DNA from: Diabrotica undecimpunctata
Taxonomy: Eukaryota; Arthropoda; Insecta; Coleoptera; Chrysomelidae
Length of the DNA stretch: 64,000 nt
Assembly: GCF_040954645.1 (NCBI RefSeq)
Contig: NC_092806.1
Span: 135,112,976 to 135,176,975, forward strand
Direction of reading: 5' to 3'
The notes under the pieces are model-generated. The model saw only the letters and a program-made list of their open reading frames with translations. It was not told the origin of the DNA and did no database searches. The position numbers were made by a program, and so were the translations under genes. Below are positions 20,749 through 31,751 of the stretch, piece after piece; the stretch's first letter is position 1; each line of letters opens with the position of its first letter.

Positions 20749-22019
20749 GTAAGTGAAAGCATTTGTTTAAAGAGTAGATAATAATGAGCTTATAATATAG
20801 GATTTTTCCAGCTTTAAATCAGTGGTGACCCATGAGGTAGTGCCAAAGAGCTATGGCACTATCTTATTTTTATGCAGAAACATATTTTTTTATCTTTAAA
20901 TCGTCTTAATGCCTGTTAATTTTTGTGGTTTTCTTTTTATCTTCATAAATTAAATAAAATCTAGCAACTGTGTGCGTAATACAACCTCCACCACCCACAA
21001 CGGAAGTTATTCAACGGGATAATCTTATGCCATTGTCATATGGCACGTATAAAAAGAGAAAGATTTTAGGAGCATTCTATGTAAGTGACACAGATAGAGC
21101 TATATTGGATTTTTAATAATACCGTCAGTAGTTCGCTAAGAAGAAAAATAGGGATTTCCATGTTCGTCTATGAGATATTGCATACTATAGTATTTTGACG
21201 TTTTTATTGACATATTGCATGTAGTATTTTTTGTGTCGTATTTGATTAATATTAGTTTTTATCTTTTCACATTTTTATATCTATCCTCACACTGAACTTT
21301 TTTATTATCTATAAGAATCCAGCTGTTATGACATCACTTTCTTATTTCTGTGATGATCTTGTCCATCTGTTTTTAACGGCTCATATTTATTGTCTATACC
21401 ATATCTTATATCCCTACTTTTAAGAGTTTAAATTATGTCTGACATCGAGCTTTTTTTCATCTTCATTTTGTGTTTGGAAAGGTTTTATCTTTCGGTTCAT
21501 TCCAAGCAGTTTTTTATTAATAACTAACAAGCATTTCTTAAAAATAGTTCTTATGATTTCTAATTCTTTCTTTAGACATCTCAGTTCTTCGATATTGATG
21601 ACTCTTTGAACCTGTTGTGTTTTCAATATCCTTTTATAACACGAAATTGCGAACGATTCAATTTTCTTTATGGGTTCTTTCTTATGTGTTCAACTTTTCG
21701 TTCCGTATCTCAATGTGGAAAATACTTAACATCTTAAAACTCCCAGATTGTTCCCAGAAATTTGTACACATCAATATTTGTACGCAATCTATTGACGTGA
21801 CCTGATGATGACCAGAAAACTGTAGTTGTCGAAAGAGGTCGTCGCTAGCTAAATAAATAGATTGCGAGTAAATCTGTAATTTAATTCTACAACTCAGTTT
21901 GAAATGGACTCGAATGACCAACCAATTCATGATCTATATTTGGGTTTGGTCTATCATAAGGGTTATCTTTATTTAATTATCATTAAATTATAAATTTAGT
22001 TCTTTTATTTATTTCCAAC
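20749..22019. other. GILT intron 2, left part, no gene seen
   Basis: AT-rich, with several short frames (e.g. 21420-21626 minus) lacking recognisable motifs. The KTQQVQRVINIEELRCLKKE-type frame looks like a decayed coiled-coil segment of a retroelement, but this is not certain. Confidence 0.4.
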
Positions 22020-22029
22020 TATCAAAATT

Positions 22030-22262
22030 AGAAAGACGTCATATCTAGGACACATAATACACCATAGGGAATTTGAGTAGCTCCAGGTAATATTAGAAGG
22101 CAATATTGAAGGTAAAAGGGGCATAGGACGAAAGAAAAAATCTTGGCTACGAAAGATCAGAGATTGGACCCACACAAAAGGAAATGAATTAATTCATCAA
22201 GCCCAGAACAGAGAGAAATTTGCAATATTGATCGCCAACCTCAACAGAGAAGGCACTTAGGA
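22030..22262 (+). mobile_element. RTE-like LINE 3' fragment in GILT intron 2
   Basis: The plus strand reads LEGNIEGKRGIGRKKKSWLR, KIRDWTHTKGNELIHQAQNR and FAILIANLNREG. It is a short 5'-truncated tail. Confidence 0.8.
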
Positions 22263-22559
22263 GGAGGATTTATTTCCAGTGCAAATTTAGTGCAATAATC
22301 AATGGAGTGGTTCACAAAATTTTGTAACGATTCAAAACTGTCGAAGAGTTTGATGTTGCTTATGAGTTTTCCATGTATAAATATTTTTTTAACTAGCTCA
22401 GCTCAATACGTGTTGTTTTGAATAAGATATTTTGATGAGCTATTATTTTTGTAACGTAATTCATTTAAAAAGTTATACATAAACTCAGTTTCTACATTTT
22501 TTAATTATTAAATTGTTTTCTGTTTATCGAGTTGAACGTCTGAATTAAGACACGAAATA

Positions 22560-23965
22560 GAAATCAATTTTCAGGAAGTAGAGATAAGCCATAGAGGCCA
22601 TAAATTCACTCAAAAATAAAAAGTCACCAGGACCAGACGAATAACAAACGAGCTTCTAAAACACGGAGGAGAAAGAATAACCCTTGAGATGACAAAACTC
22701 ATACAAACAGTAATATTGCACTGCAAGATACAAGACACATGGAGAAACAGTATAATGATACCAATGTTCAAGAAAGGAGATAAAGAAGGCACCAACAATT
22801 ATAAAGGTATAAATCTACTGAACACCGCACTTTAGCTTACCACAAAAGTCCTAACCAACAAAATCAATAAAATAACAACTTTATCAGATAAACAACAAAG
22901 ATTCAGATTCGGAAGATCCTGCGTTGACGCCGTATTTGTGCTAAGACAAATCACAGAACAGGCAATCGAGTACAATAAACAAGCATATCTATGTTTTATA
23001 GACGTGACAAAGGCTTTCGGTCGCATCCAATTTGAAGATGATCAATATTATACAAACCATCGAAAACATCTACTTCCATAATCGAATACAGGCAAAGATA
23101 AATGAAAAACTGAAATAGTGTATATTTGTACAAAGCCGAGTCAGACAGGGTGACTCGTTAAGCCCACTTCTCTTTAATATAAAAATTGACGAAATAATAC
23201 AAGCAGTACATAAAGGTTATGGTTACAGAATGGGGAACAAAGATATCCAAATATTATGTTATGCAGACGACGCAGCATTAATCGCCGAGACAGAAGACGA
23301 GCTCCAAAGATTAACACACATCTTCAATACAACAGCCAAGAAATACAATATGATAATATCAGCAGAAAAAACCAAATGTTTGACAACATCCAAATACTCA
23401 CTACGATGTAAAAATGTAAAATCGAAATTGATGGGAAAATAATAAAGCAGGAAGCAAGGTTACATATCTGGGAATAGATATAACTAGTTACGGAGATGTT
23501 GGAGAAGAAGTACGACAGCAAAGCTTAAAAGCAAGTAAAGCGGCGGGATCTCTTAATGATACAATCTGGAAGAACAAACACCTAAGACAAGACACAAAAA
23601 CAAGAATCTATAAAGCAGCAATTAGACCTATATTAACATACACGGCGGAGACAAGACCTGACACATCTAAAACGAGACCACTACTGGAAACAACAGAGAT
23701 GAAAATACTCAGACGAATATCAGGGAAAAGTCTGTTGGATAGGGAGAAAAGCGAAAACATAAAAAGAGGATGCAATATAGAAGACAAAAATGGATGGGTG
23801 ACAAAACAGAAACAGGAATGGAACGAACATATTAGTAGAATGGCAGAGGATAGAATAGTACGAATAGCACGAGATAAGTCACCAAATTGGCAGACCAAGA
23901 AATAGATGGTGCGATAATTTAAACAATTTAGGAGGCTAATATTGAAGAAGAAACGGGTTTTAAAG
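22560..23965 (+). mobile_element. RTE-like LINE, reverse transcriptase pseudogene in GILT intron 2
   Basis: Frameshifted but recognisable from KNKLKSPGPD-type sequence near 22610. It continues through MIPMFKKGDKEGTNNYKGIN (22755), a FGRSCVDAVFVLRQITEQAI stretch near 22910, CYADDAALIAETEDEL (23257) and KILRRISGKSLLDREKSENI to KQEWNEHISRMAEDRIVRIA (23880). It ends in a GAAGAAGAAG-type tail. Several stops and at least three frameshifts make it inactive. Confidence 0.88.
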
Positions 23966-24117
23966 CCTACATACAAGAAGGAAGAAGAAGAGTTGAATTT
24001 TTTCCACTATTTTTTCTAAATGTCGTATTCGCCGAGATAATATTGAATACTACTTATGCACAACACAATTCTCAAATCAATTTGCATATTTTACTAAACT
24101 GTCTTTCTCATTTGTAG

Positions 24118-24318
24118 CAATCTTCACGTAGCGCTGATGGAAAAGTGACATTTGATTGCCAGCATGGTGACGAAGAATGTTATATTAACAGAATCCACGC
24201 TTGTGTTCTTGATCAAAATCCATCTTAATTAGATTTCGTTACTTTCATATATAAACATTTATCTGCCACTGACGAACGCGATCGCAACGAGCAACAAGAA
24301 TTAGAACTGGCCAAAAAA
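24118..24318 (+). CDS. GILT exon 3 (signature motif; contains in-frame TAA)
   Basis: 67 codons between TTGTAG and GTAAGT. It holds CQHGDEECYINRIHACVLDQ. TAA at 24226-24228 interrupts; the remaining 30 codons stay open and in phase with exon 4. Confidence 0.85.
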
Positions 24319-24779
24319 GTAAGTATAGTTTCATTAGCTGAGTTTGCTAAAAGTTTATTTCGGGATATGTATAAGTAGAAGTGAAGTATTGCCAATTAAA
24401 ATATATTAACGAGGTTAATTTTATATTTTATTGTAATTAGAACTGAATATGAATAAGTTCATATTTATGACTATAAGTGCTGAACATTATAAACGGAAAG
24501 TTACTAAGAGGCCTCATGAAAAACCTCATTTCATCATATTTTTTGTGAAAGTTGCACGGAAAATTATTAATAATAAAATTTCTTAAAAAGAATAATCAAT
24601 TATAACGATTTGAAATTCGTTTAATTCACAAAAAATGTCAAAATATCACTTTAGTTTACATAAAGCCTAAATATTATTGGCCACTTCTTAGTAAACTAAA
24701 ACTCATCCATTCAACTTTTATTACAATCATCAACTCTAGTATAGCTTTGATATTATTTTATTAATTTAATTATTTGCAG

Positions 24780-25067
24780 TTGTTGCCAAGCAGCATTTCC
24801 TGGGATAACGTTAGTGATTGTTATCACGGTGACCGTGGAACTGAACTTTTATTATCGTATGAGGACAGACAAGCAAAGCTTAATCCTAGGTTACCTTGGG
24901 TACCAAATATAAGATTTAATGGCGTCTATGATGCAGATATCGAAGATCAAGCTACGATAGATCTTACATCTACTGTTTGCAAGTTACTAAAAGATAATAA
25001 ACCAGACGTTTGTAAAGATCATGTGACAAAAACTCATCCAAAAATGATTAAAAGTAATAAATGTTAA
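24780..25067 (+). CDS. GILT exon 4 (C-terminal part)
   Basis: 96 codons after TTGCAG, ending in TAA. It contains WDNVSDCYHGDRGTELLL and PRLPWVPNIRFNGVYD, the conserved C-terminal GILT region. It is not reached if the exon 3 stop is obeyed. Confidence 0.85.
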   Translation: MLPSSISWDNVSDCYHGDRGTELLLSYEDRQAKLNPRLPWVPNIRFNGVYDADIEDQATIDLTSTVCKLLKDNKPDVCKDHVTKTHPKMIKSNKC

Positions 25068-25103
25068 ATAACATTTTTATTGAGAGTTTAGTTTTTCTTA
25101 ACA

Positions 25104-25109
25104 AATAAA
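25104..25109 (+). terminator. Polyadenylation signal of GILT
   Basis: AATAAA 37 bp past the exon 4 stop codon. Confidence 0.55.
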
Positions 25110-25643
25110 TAATACTGGTAAAACGACACTTTTCTTTTTTATATCCTTATGAATCCTTGACATTAATTTTATCATTTTAGCCCAAATAATTCATAGTCAA
25201 AAATTATGTGTTTCGAATAACGGGATCATTATTTAAACACTGAAAAACTCATATTTACGCATAAATAACTTCTTCAGCTGCAGATAAAATTCGCGGTTTT
25301 ATTGAAGTTTCCACAATGTTGTAATTAATTTTTTTATACAAGGCTTTTATTGAATTCCCGCCTAGTTAAATTTCTTCTTTAATTTATTTAAATAATTCTA
25401 AATTGAATTTTTTAGGGGAAATATAAATCGGAGTTCGCTCTGATGAAGCCAAAAAGCATTTTTGTAAGAACATTTCTTTTTGTTTGGTAGTAAACAAAAA
25501 GCAAGTTGAATATAATATGCATTTCCAATATATGCAGTGTGAATAACTGCAAGAAATTATCTAGAAAGTAGCTGGATATACTATTGATATATAATTTGCT
25601 ACTTTTGCAAAGACGGGTAACATTTGTTAGACACGAAAATACG
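25110..25643. other. Spacer downstream of GILT, no gene seen
   Basis: AT-rich sequence. Frames here show no family motifs. Confidence 0.45.
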
Positions 25644-25717
25644 ATAATTTCTTCAATATCGTCGGTAATGAAGACAAAGTTTTTATCTTTTATTGTCTTA
25701 ACATGTTTATTGCCAAC

Positions 25718-25733
25718 TACACCCATGGGTGTA
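25718..25733. repeat. Palindromic 16-mer, copy 1
   Basis: TACACCCATGGGTGTA, perfectly self-complementary. Identical copies are at 26909-26924 and 29325-29340, each preceded by TTGnC and followed by TTTT. Confidence 0.85.
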
Positions 25734-26045
25734 TTTTAAGGTTTTATAGAGTTGCCTGCGAAAATGGTTTAACTTAACTTAACCACTACCGGACTTTTCA
25801 GGGCAGCAATCAACAAAGTCAGAATAGCCATGTTAGTGTCCAACATGCGTAACGGATATGCACCATAAGAAGAGTTGCCACATAAACATATGCGATCAAT
25901 GTAACGCCGGCAATATTCCGAATAGAATAAAATTTCGTAGACATGTTAAATGAACATTATACTAAACATTTGTAATGCTGGTTGCTGACAGCAAAGGCTC
26001 AGAGAACGATATCATGTCAGTTGACTTCTGGCCTGGCACCCTAAA

Positions 26046-26067
26046 CACCGAACAACGTTGTTCGGTG
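26046..26067. repeat. Perfect 22-bp palindrome unique to repeat copy 1
   Basis: Self-complementary from CACCGAAC to GTTCGGTG with centre AACGTT. It is absent from the second repeat copy, where CACC runs straight into CTAACTG. Confidence 0.75.
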
Positions 26068-26284
26068 CCCTAACTGCCTGACTTGTGTGCATTAAAGGTC
26101 GCGGCATATTATCGTGCACGTATAGTTTCCGGCACGTAGCGTTTCCACTCCAGCAATTGGGCTGCGCGTTCACATTTTCATACATAGAACGTTTCAGTTT
26201 GGTTCGGTGAAGATATGATCTCGCTTTTTTCGACAAAAATTATGTGCAATTACTCTTCTACTTAACGATGAAGAATGAAAAACT

Positions 26285-26520
26285 GTGTTAAAAAGAAGTT
26301 TTGAAGTATATCCAATGCTAAGAGAAAGGAAGAAGGAATGTGAATACTGGACTTTATACCGAGAATTAATTGATGACAATGAAAAATATTGTGGATATTT
26401 TAGAATGAATAGGATTCAGTTTAAATATGTTTTAAATTTAATTTCACCTTCAGTTAAAAAACAAAATACTACATTTGACGGTGCCATACATATCAAACCA
26501 AAAAGTATTTTTAAAAAGAA
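26285..26520 (+). pseudogene. Harbinger (HARBI1-like) nuclease N-terminal fragment
   Basis: The plus strand encodes YPMLRERKKECEYWTLYREL, IDDNEKYCGYFRMNRIQFKY and VLNLISPSVKKQNTTFDGAI. This is the N-terminal region typical of Harbinger transposases (GEY..LY.EL..D..KF..YFRMS...F..LL..I...I...DT..R). The catalytic domain is absent. The fragment lies between the two ~430-bp direct repeats. Confidence 0.72.
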
Positions 26521-26834
26521 GAGGTATACCTTCCGTACAAAAATCCTAATTGTTTAACACTTCCGTGATTAATTGTCACAAAGCAATAAAAACACATGCA
26601 TAAATGACAAAATAGCCTCCAAAATTATTTTTTTAAATACATACTCTGTATCAAAATCAAATAAATACCTAAATAAACAAGGGGAAAACGACGGACATCT
26701 AATTCACATTATCCTTACCAACCGGTTACGACTCGTTACGTAGCCGTCGGCATCAGTAAAATATTGTTTTCGAATATACTCAACGGAAACGTTAAGTGTC
26801 TGAAACGCTATGTTCCGGACAGTCTGCGTTGTTC

Positions 26835-27260
26835 ATAATTTCTTCATTATCGTCGGTAATGAAGACAAAGTTTTTATCTTTTATTGTCTTAACATGTTTA
26901 TTGTCAACTACACCCATGGGTGTATTTTAAGGTTTTGTAGAGTTGCCTGCGAAAATGGTTTAACTTAACTTAACCACTACCGGACTTTTCAGGGCAGCAG
27001 TCAACAAAGTCAGAATAGCCATGTTAGTGTCCAACATCCGTAACGGATATGCACCATAAGAAGAGTTGCCACATAAATATATGCGATCAATGTAACGCCG
27101 GCAATATTCCGAATAGAATAAAATTTCGTAGACATGTTAAATGAACATCATACTAAACATTTGTAATGCTGGTTGCTGACAGCAAAGGCTCGGAGAACAA
27201 TATCATGTCAGTTGGCTGTTGGCTTCTGGCACCCTAACTGCCGCACTTGTGTGCATTAAG
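26835..27260 (+). repeat. Direct repeat copy 2
   Basis: Counterpart of 25644-26098. It runs from ATAATTTCTTCA to CACTTGTGTGCATTAA and includes the same LINE tail and palindromic 16-mer (26909-26924). Confidence 0.88.
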
Positions 27261-27476
27261 TCATAATGTAAACAGACAAATGTTAGTTTTTTGTGTTTAA
27301 GTAGCGTTATTGTTTTAAATAACGTTGTTGACATTTTTCGTTATATTACTGTTGTTTAAAATTGAAGAGTGAAAACTTTTATTGGATTATTATTGTTAAC
27401 AGGTACCTGACCTTGTTAACAGGTAGTTTTGAAATTTCATGGTTACGCAATACCAATGTTTTAATTTATTTTAGGT

Positions 27477-29210
27477 ATGATACAGCTCCCAAGATTTTCG
27501 GACTACTGGTCCACACACAGGTTGTTCAAAACTAATTTTTCGAAGTACATGTCCAAAAACATATTTTTAATAATTATGCGATGCCTTCATTTTTCACCAA
27601 ATGATATTAATAATCAAGATCGATTACGCAAAATATGTCCTGTAGTGGATCATTTCAATAGCAAAATGAAATAAATTTAAACTCCAGGTAAACCCCTTTC
27701 TTTAGATGAATCCATGATGTCTTGGAGAAGAAGACTTATATTCCGGCAATATATACAAAATAAACGTCATATGTATGGTATTAAACTGTGCATGTTGACA
27801 GAACCTAATGGATTGGTTCACAATTTTATCGTTTACAGTGGAGCAGGGGATGAAACCAGCGGTACTGGTCACACAGAAAAAGTGGTATCGAAGTTGTTAG
27901 AGGAGAAATACAATCTTGGAGATTCGGTATTTATGGACAGGTTTTATAATAGCTATGAATTGGGACGAAAACTACAATAAAATGTACAAACTTCAATAAA
28001 ATGAGAAAGGTACTTTGTGCAAGAGAACTAAAATTGGACTTGAGAGTTAGGCTGGCAAGGTGTTATATTTTCTCGACTCTGCTTTATGGGATAGAAGCAT
28101 GGACACTTAACACGTCGACTGCTAAAAAGTGGGTAGCATTTGAAATGTGGGTTTATAGAAGAATCCTGAAGATATCATGAACCGAGCATGTAACAAACAA
28201 CGAAGTCATGAGAAGAATCAACAAAAGAATGGAAATATTGGAAACCATCAAGACACGAAAGCTGCAATACCTGGGGCATGTTATGCGTGATGAGAGATAC
28301 AACCTACTTCAATTGATTATACAAAGGAAAATCCAGGGCAAGAGAAGTGTAGGAAGAAGATGAATCTCATGGTTGCGTAACTTGAGGAAATGGTACGGAT
28401 GCAGATCAATTGAACTATTCAGAGCAGCAGCATCTAAGATCAGAATAGCCATGATGATTGCCAACATCCGTCACGGAGATGGCACGTGAAGAAGAAGAAG
28501 CGACGAAAACTGCGTACAAAAGGAACCTATTGTACAGGAACATTACACAGAAATCGAAAAAGTAATCCAGTGCCTGTTGTATAAAAAAGATTACAAAAAG
28601 GAGAGAATAAATCCGTATTTCGCAACGGAGTTCACGTGGGCAAGTGGAAGGATAAAATAGAGGTATTATACTTAACTACGGAATTTGGTAATACAATGAC
28701 GGAAACCACCAATAAACGAGGTCAAGCAATGTTGAAACCTACAGCCATTTATGAATATAAAAAACATATGTCCGGCATTGACCGTCAAGACCAAATGCTC
28801 GCATATTATCCGTGCTCTCGGAAAACTTTGCGTTGGTATAAGAAATTGTTTATTCAGATACTGCAAATATTGTTACGAAATTCACTAATTTTAAACAATA
28901 AATATTCAGGACAAAGAAAGTCGCTATATAATTTCTTACTATTAATTTTGGAGACCATGTTACCAGAGGGTGGTGTTGAAAATAAAAATAAAATTGATGT
29001 TGGAGAGCACAAATAGGAAAAAATAGAGAAAACAATTGAAGCAAATTACGGTACAAGAGATACTTCAAAAAAGGTAAAACGAGGCCTAAGGAAGGAGTGC
29101 CTAGTATGCAGGAGGTAAAATAAAAGAAAAACAACTATTTATGTTTGCAACGCTTGCACTGGATCAGCTGGTTTTCGTGTCGAGTGTTTTTTGAAATCCA
29201 TTCGCGCTAA
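27477..29210 (+). pseudogene. piggyBac (PGBD4-like) transposase split by a LINE insertion
   Basis: Pieces in order: LPRFSDYWSTHRLFKTNFSK (27483), LSLDESMMSWRRRLIFRQYI with the first catalytic Asp (27702), HMYGIKLCMLTEPNGLVHNF, VFMDRFYNSYELGRKL with the second Asp (27927), then a 528-bp LINE. The frame resumes with LRTKGTYCTGTL (28508) and HMSGIDRQDQMLAYYPCSRK with the third Asp region (28767). A cysteine-rich tail at 29075-29205 (ECLVCRR..YVCNACTGSAGF) matches the PGBD C-terminal finger. An in-frame stop at 27672 and the insertion make it inactive. The second motif reads MDR where MDN is usual. Confidence 0.87.
27974..28501 (+). mobile_element. 5'-truncated RTE-like LINE inserted in piggyBac, 10-bp TSD
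   Basis: GACGAAAACT at 27964-27973 and 28502-28511 flanks the insert. Coding remnants read LRVRLARCYIFSTLLYGIEA, RRILKIS, LQYLGHVMRDERYNLLQLII and IAMMIANIRHGDGT, then GAAGAAGAAG. Excising the insert and one repeat rejoins the piggyBac frame exactly (GRKL-RTK). Confidence 0.9.
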
Positions 29211-29659
29211 GTGATTAAAGTGTTGTAAAGTGTTTGTTAATGCCATATCGTCAAAAATTACTGTAAATTTGACTTACACACATGAGCGTAATCACTACAT
29301 GAAATTTTCATTAGAGTTGCCGATTACACCCATGGGTGTATTTTTCTTAATGATCTTTTTATTCATTGTAAACATTCAATATAAAAATCAGAAAAAAAGG
29401 TGGGCGGCACAGCTGATGCACAAGTAATTATCTGGTTACAATGAACGTGTTAATAGTCATTGTTTTTATAGATGCAATAGCGTTTGTTCTACTTTTTAGT
29501 GTAACTAGTTTTTCTTCTGTTCTTATAGTGTTACCTACAAATACAGTTAATGTCTTTGACTAAGTACTTAACTGAACAGGATTTTCTCTTAAAACAGTGT
29601 GTATTATCTTGCAAGGCTTTAACAACAACACTCACTATCTGCCTACTTAGTATTTTTAG
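29211..29659. other. piggyBac downstream region, no gene seen
   Basis: It contains the third copy of the palindromic 16-mer (29325-29340), about 115 bp past the transposase end. Otherwise it is AT-rich and unassigned. Confidence 0.45.
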
Positions 29660-29698
29660 AAATACTTCTGGGATGTAGATTAGAAGAGGAATCTAAAA

Positions 29699-29950
29699 TC
29701 AATTAGCTATTTGTTCTCGGGATTTGCATTTTGGTACAAGCTTCCATGTAGAAGCAAACTTATCTTCAAAGTGCCTGTGGCATATTCGTTGTAGTGGAAT
29801 TGTGGAATTCATCATATCTAAATTAGGATTTTTTATAACACTAAGCCAGTTCCTAAGTCGTATAATGTCTTTATTAGGATTTGGAAAGGCGTGTCTAATT
29901 GTTGACGAATTGGTACATTGTAGGATACAACATTTATTGTAAAAAACCAT
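29699..29950 (-). pseudogene. THAP zinc-finger domain of a P-like element (block B)
   Basis: 83-residue frame MVFYNKCCILQCTNSSTIRH, then DIIRLRNWLSVIKNP and ICHRHFEDKF. It has the C2CH layout of a THAP domain (C-x2-C, W, C-x2-HF), which binds the terminal sequences of P-type transposons. The frame closes after KSREQIAN and no catalytic region follows, so it is an isolated exon-like remnant. Confidence 0.78.
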
Positions 29951-30499
29951 ATTTAACTAATTATTATTAATCTGCAAAATACTATTTGAACGCCAGGAAC
30001 ATTTAAAACACAGACCACTGAGGCAGATGATTTATAATTTACAAACTAATTTGAGGGTAATGCTAACAATAACCCAGAGATATTAAACCAAGTGTAGTTT
30101 GATTTCTTTGCAATATTAACCATCAAATCAAACAATTTGGATGAATAATGACCATCTGAAATCTGATTATATAGACGCTAATCAATTACTGACAATTGGC
30201 GATTGACAATAACAATTTTTAGTTTGGTTCTAGACCTAAACTGCAGAGTATAGACTATAGACAAAGTATAGCGACATCAAAAGATTTGTATCGATACTAC
30301 AAACGACATTTACTTTAGTTTGACCTTGAGCTACCTGCGTAAAACGTCTAGTTCTTAGTGGTCTGTGAACGAATTGAGGGCAGACTAGTAAAACTGCAGC
30401 CATAGAAGAAACTGCCGCTCTGACTCGGACACCGATTTCAACCGTTCGATAAATCATTAATAATCCAATACTTCTAAAATCTAAAAGAAGTGACAGTGG

Positions 30500-30665
30500 T
30501 GTTTTTAGGAAGTTTGATAGTGCGGGTGGACACATTATTCGCCGTAAAGTGTACGTTATGTATAAAGAACAATTGGTGTCGGGATTAGGCAATCTGCTTA
30601 ATCAACTCCATGCAGATGACACCGGAATTAAGTGCAGTAGAACAAGTTTATGGAAGTGTTTGCGG
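30500..30665 (+). pseudogene. DDE_3-type transposase N-terminal fragment (block B)
   Basis: Reads HIIRRKVYVMYKEQLVSGLG, then KCSRTSLWKCLRRI. Same remnant as 9180-9345. Confidence 0.5.
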
Positions 30666-30694
30666 CGCATATGATTTCTTCTCTTCTTGATGTG

Positions 30695-31150
30695 CCTATC
30701 CGTTACGAATGTTGGCGATTATCATGGCAATCTTTATCTTATCTGCAGCAGCGCGGAAAAGCTGCACAGATGTTGTATTGAACCAGATTCTGAGGTTCTT
30801 TAACCAAGATGTTCTTCTTCCTGGACCTCGTTTTCCAAATATTTTTCCTTGCAGGATGGCTTGAAGGAGAGCATATCTGGATTCATTTCGCATATGTCCT
30901 AAGAACTGTAACTTTCGAGATTTGATGGTGGTCAGTACTTCTCGATTCTTATTCATTCTTCTGAGGATCTCCTCATTTGTGACTTGGTCAGTCCACGGGA
31001 TCTTAAGCACTCTCCGATATAGCCACATCACAAATGCTTCCAGTTTTCTGCACACATCTTCATTCAAGGTCCACGATTCAACACCATAAAAAAGGACAGA
31101 GAAGACGTAGCATCGCAGCAATCTTACTTTTGTATCAAGAGAGAGGTTGT
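30695..31150 (-). mobile_element. RTE-like LINE 3' fragment (block B)
   Basis: Open C-terminal RT module with FSVLFYGVESWTLNEDVCRK, VLKIPWTDQVTNEEILRRMN and IAMIIANIRNG. Orthologous copy at 9362-9830. Confidence 0.87.
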
Positions 31151-31506
31151 GCAGTTGTGTGAAATAAACAAAAGGCATATAATTATGGAATCAGTAATAG
31201 ATTCGACCGTTACTTAATGGAAATTCAGTAGCAAAACATAACTTCAGTAGATTTCATGTCTTTTAAAATAACAAAACCAATAAAAATTACAATAAAAAAT
31301 ACCAATCCGTACTTCGCAGTAGGTGAGATTCTCATTTGGTGAAGGCATTTTAAAAAGAGTACACAGTACGCATACGCTAAATGCCGACATTTTAACACAT
31401 ACCATATATTGCAGCTGTCGTAAAGGTAGTAGGTATAAAATTAAACGAAAATTATTAAAAATCAACAACTTTACTTTGGTACAAAAATAAACTCCCATAA
31501 ATAATC

Positions 31507-31751
31507 TCAATTTTCATTCTCGATTTTGTTTAAATTAGGTTCAGACTCTGATCTCTTGAAAGTGTCTTCTGTAATACTATCTTGTGGAATATCGTCTTCG
31601 GGCAATTCGGATTTTATATTCGGAACACTTCTGGTAACATCCTCAGTGAGTGTTTCGATTTTAATGTCATCACCTTCCACTTTAAGAAGTTCTTCGTTTA
31701 GAGTTGCGTTCTTTAAATCCACGTTGCTGTTGGCAAAGATAGCAGCGGGAC
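31507..31751 (-). CDS. TAPT1: TAPT1 exon 8 (C-terminal)
   Basis: Acceptor TTTTTTAG before 31751; stop TGA at 31509-31507. Encodes residues ~511-591, an acidic Asp/Glu-rich tail (LPEDDIPQDSITEDTFKRSE). Confidence 0.9.

Larger units (their letters stand above)
16810..25067 (+). pseudogene. GILT-like lysosomal thiol reductase with in-frame stop in exon 3
   Basis: Four exons with matching phase-0 junctions: 16810-16872, 20611-20748, 24118-24318 and 24780-25067. The family reduces disulfides of proteins in lysosomes and has immune roles in insects. Exon 1 is a signal peptide (MFLSKLVLFFAATVCVSSSV). Exon 2 carries the active-site motif CPGC in FYEGLCPGCHEF. Exon 3 carries the family signature CQHGDEECYINRIHAC. 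The codon after DQNPS is TAA (24226-24228), probably from CAA (Gln), so translation would stop at 103 residues. Beyond it the frame is open through PRLPWVPNIRFNGVYD to the end, 216 codons in all. Cysteines usual near INC and CAKK are Tyr/Lys and Leu here. It could be a recent pseudogene, a segregating null allele, a readthrough gene or an assembly error. Confidence 0.85.
25644..26098 (+). repeat. Direct repeat copy 1 flanking a Harbinger fragment
   Basis: About 90-95% identical to 26835-27260 in the same orientation. Inside are a 16-bp palindrome (25718-25733) and a short RTE-like LINE tail (FRAAINKVRIAMLVSNMRNG at about 25800). This copy also has an extra ~27 bp that contains a perfect 22-bp palindrome (26046-26067). 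Confidence 0.88.

Noticed and set aside
24226..24228. Selenocysteine or other recoding at the GILT stop
   Set aside because: Selenocysteine uses TGA, not TAA, and family members have Gln-like residues here rather than Cys. Readthrough is left open in the findings.
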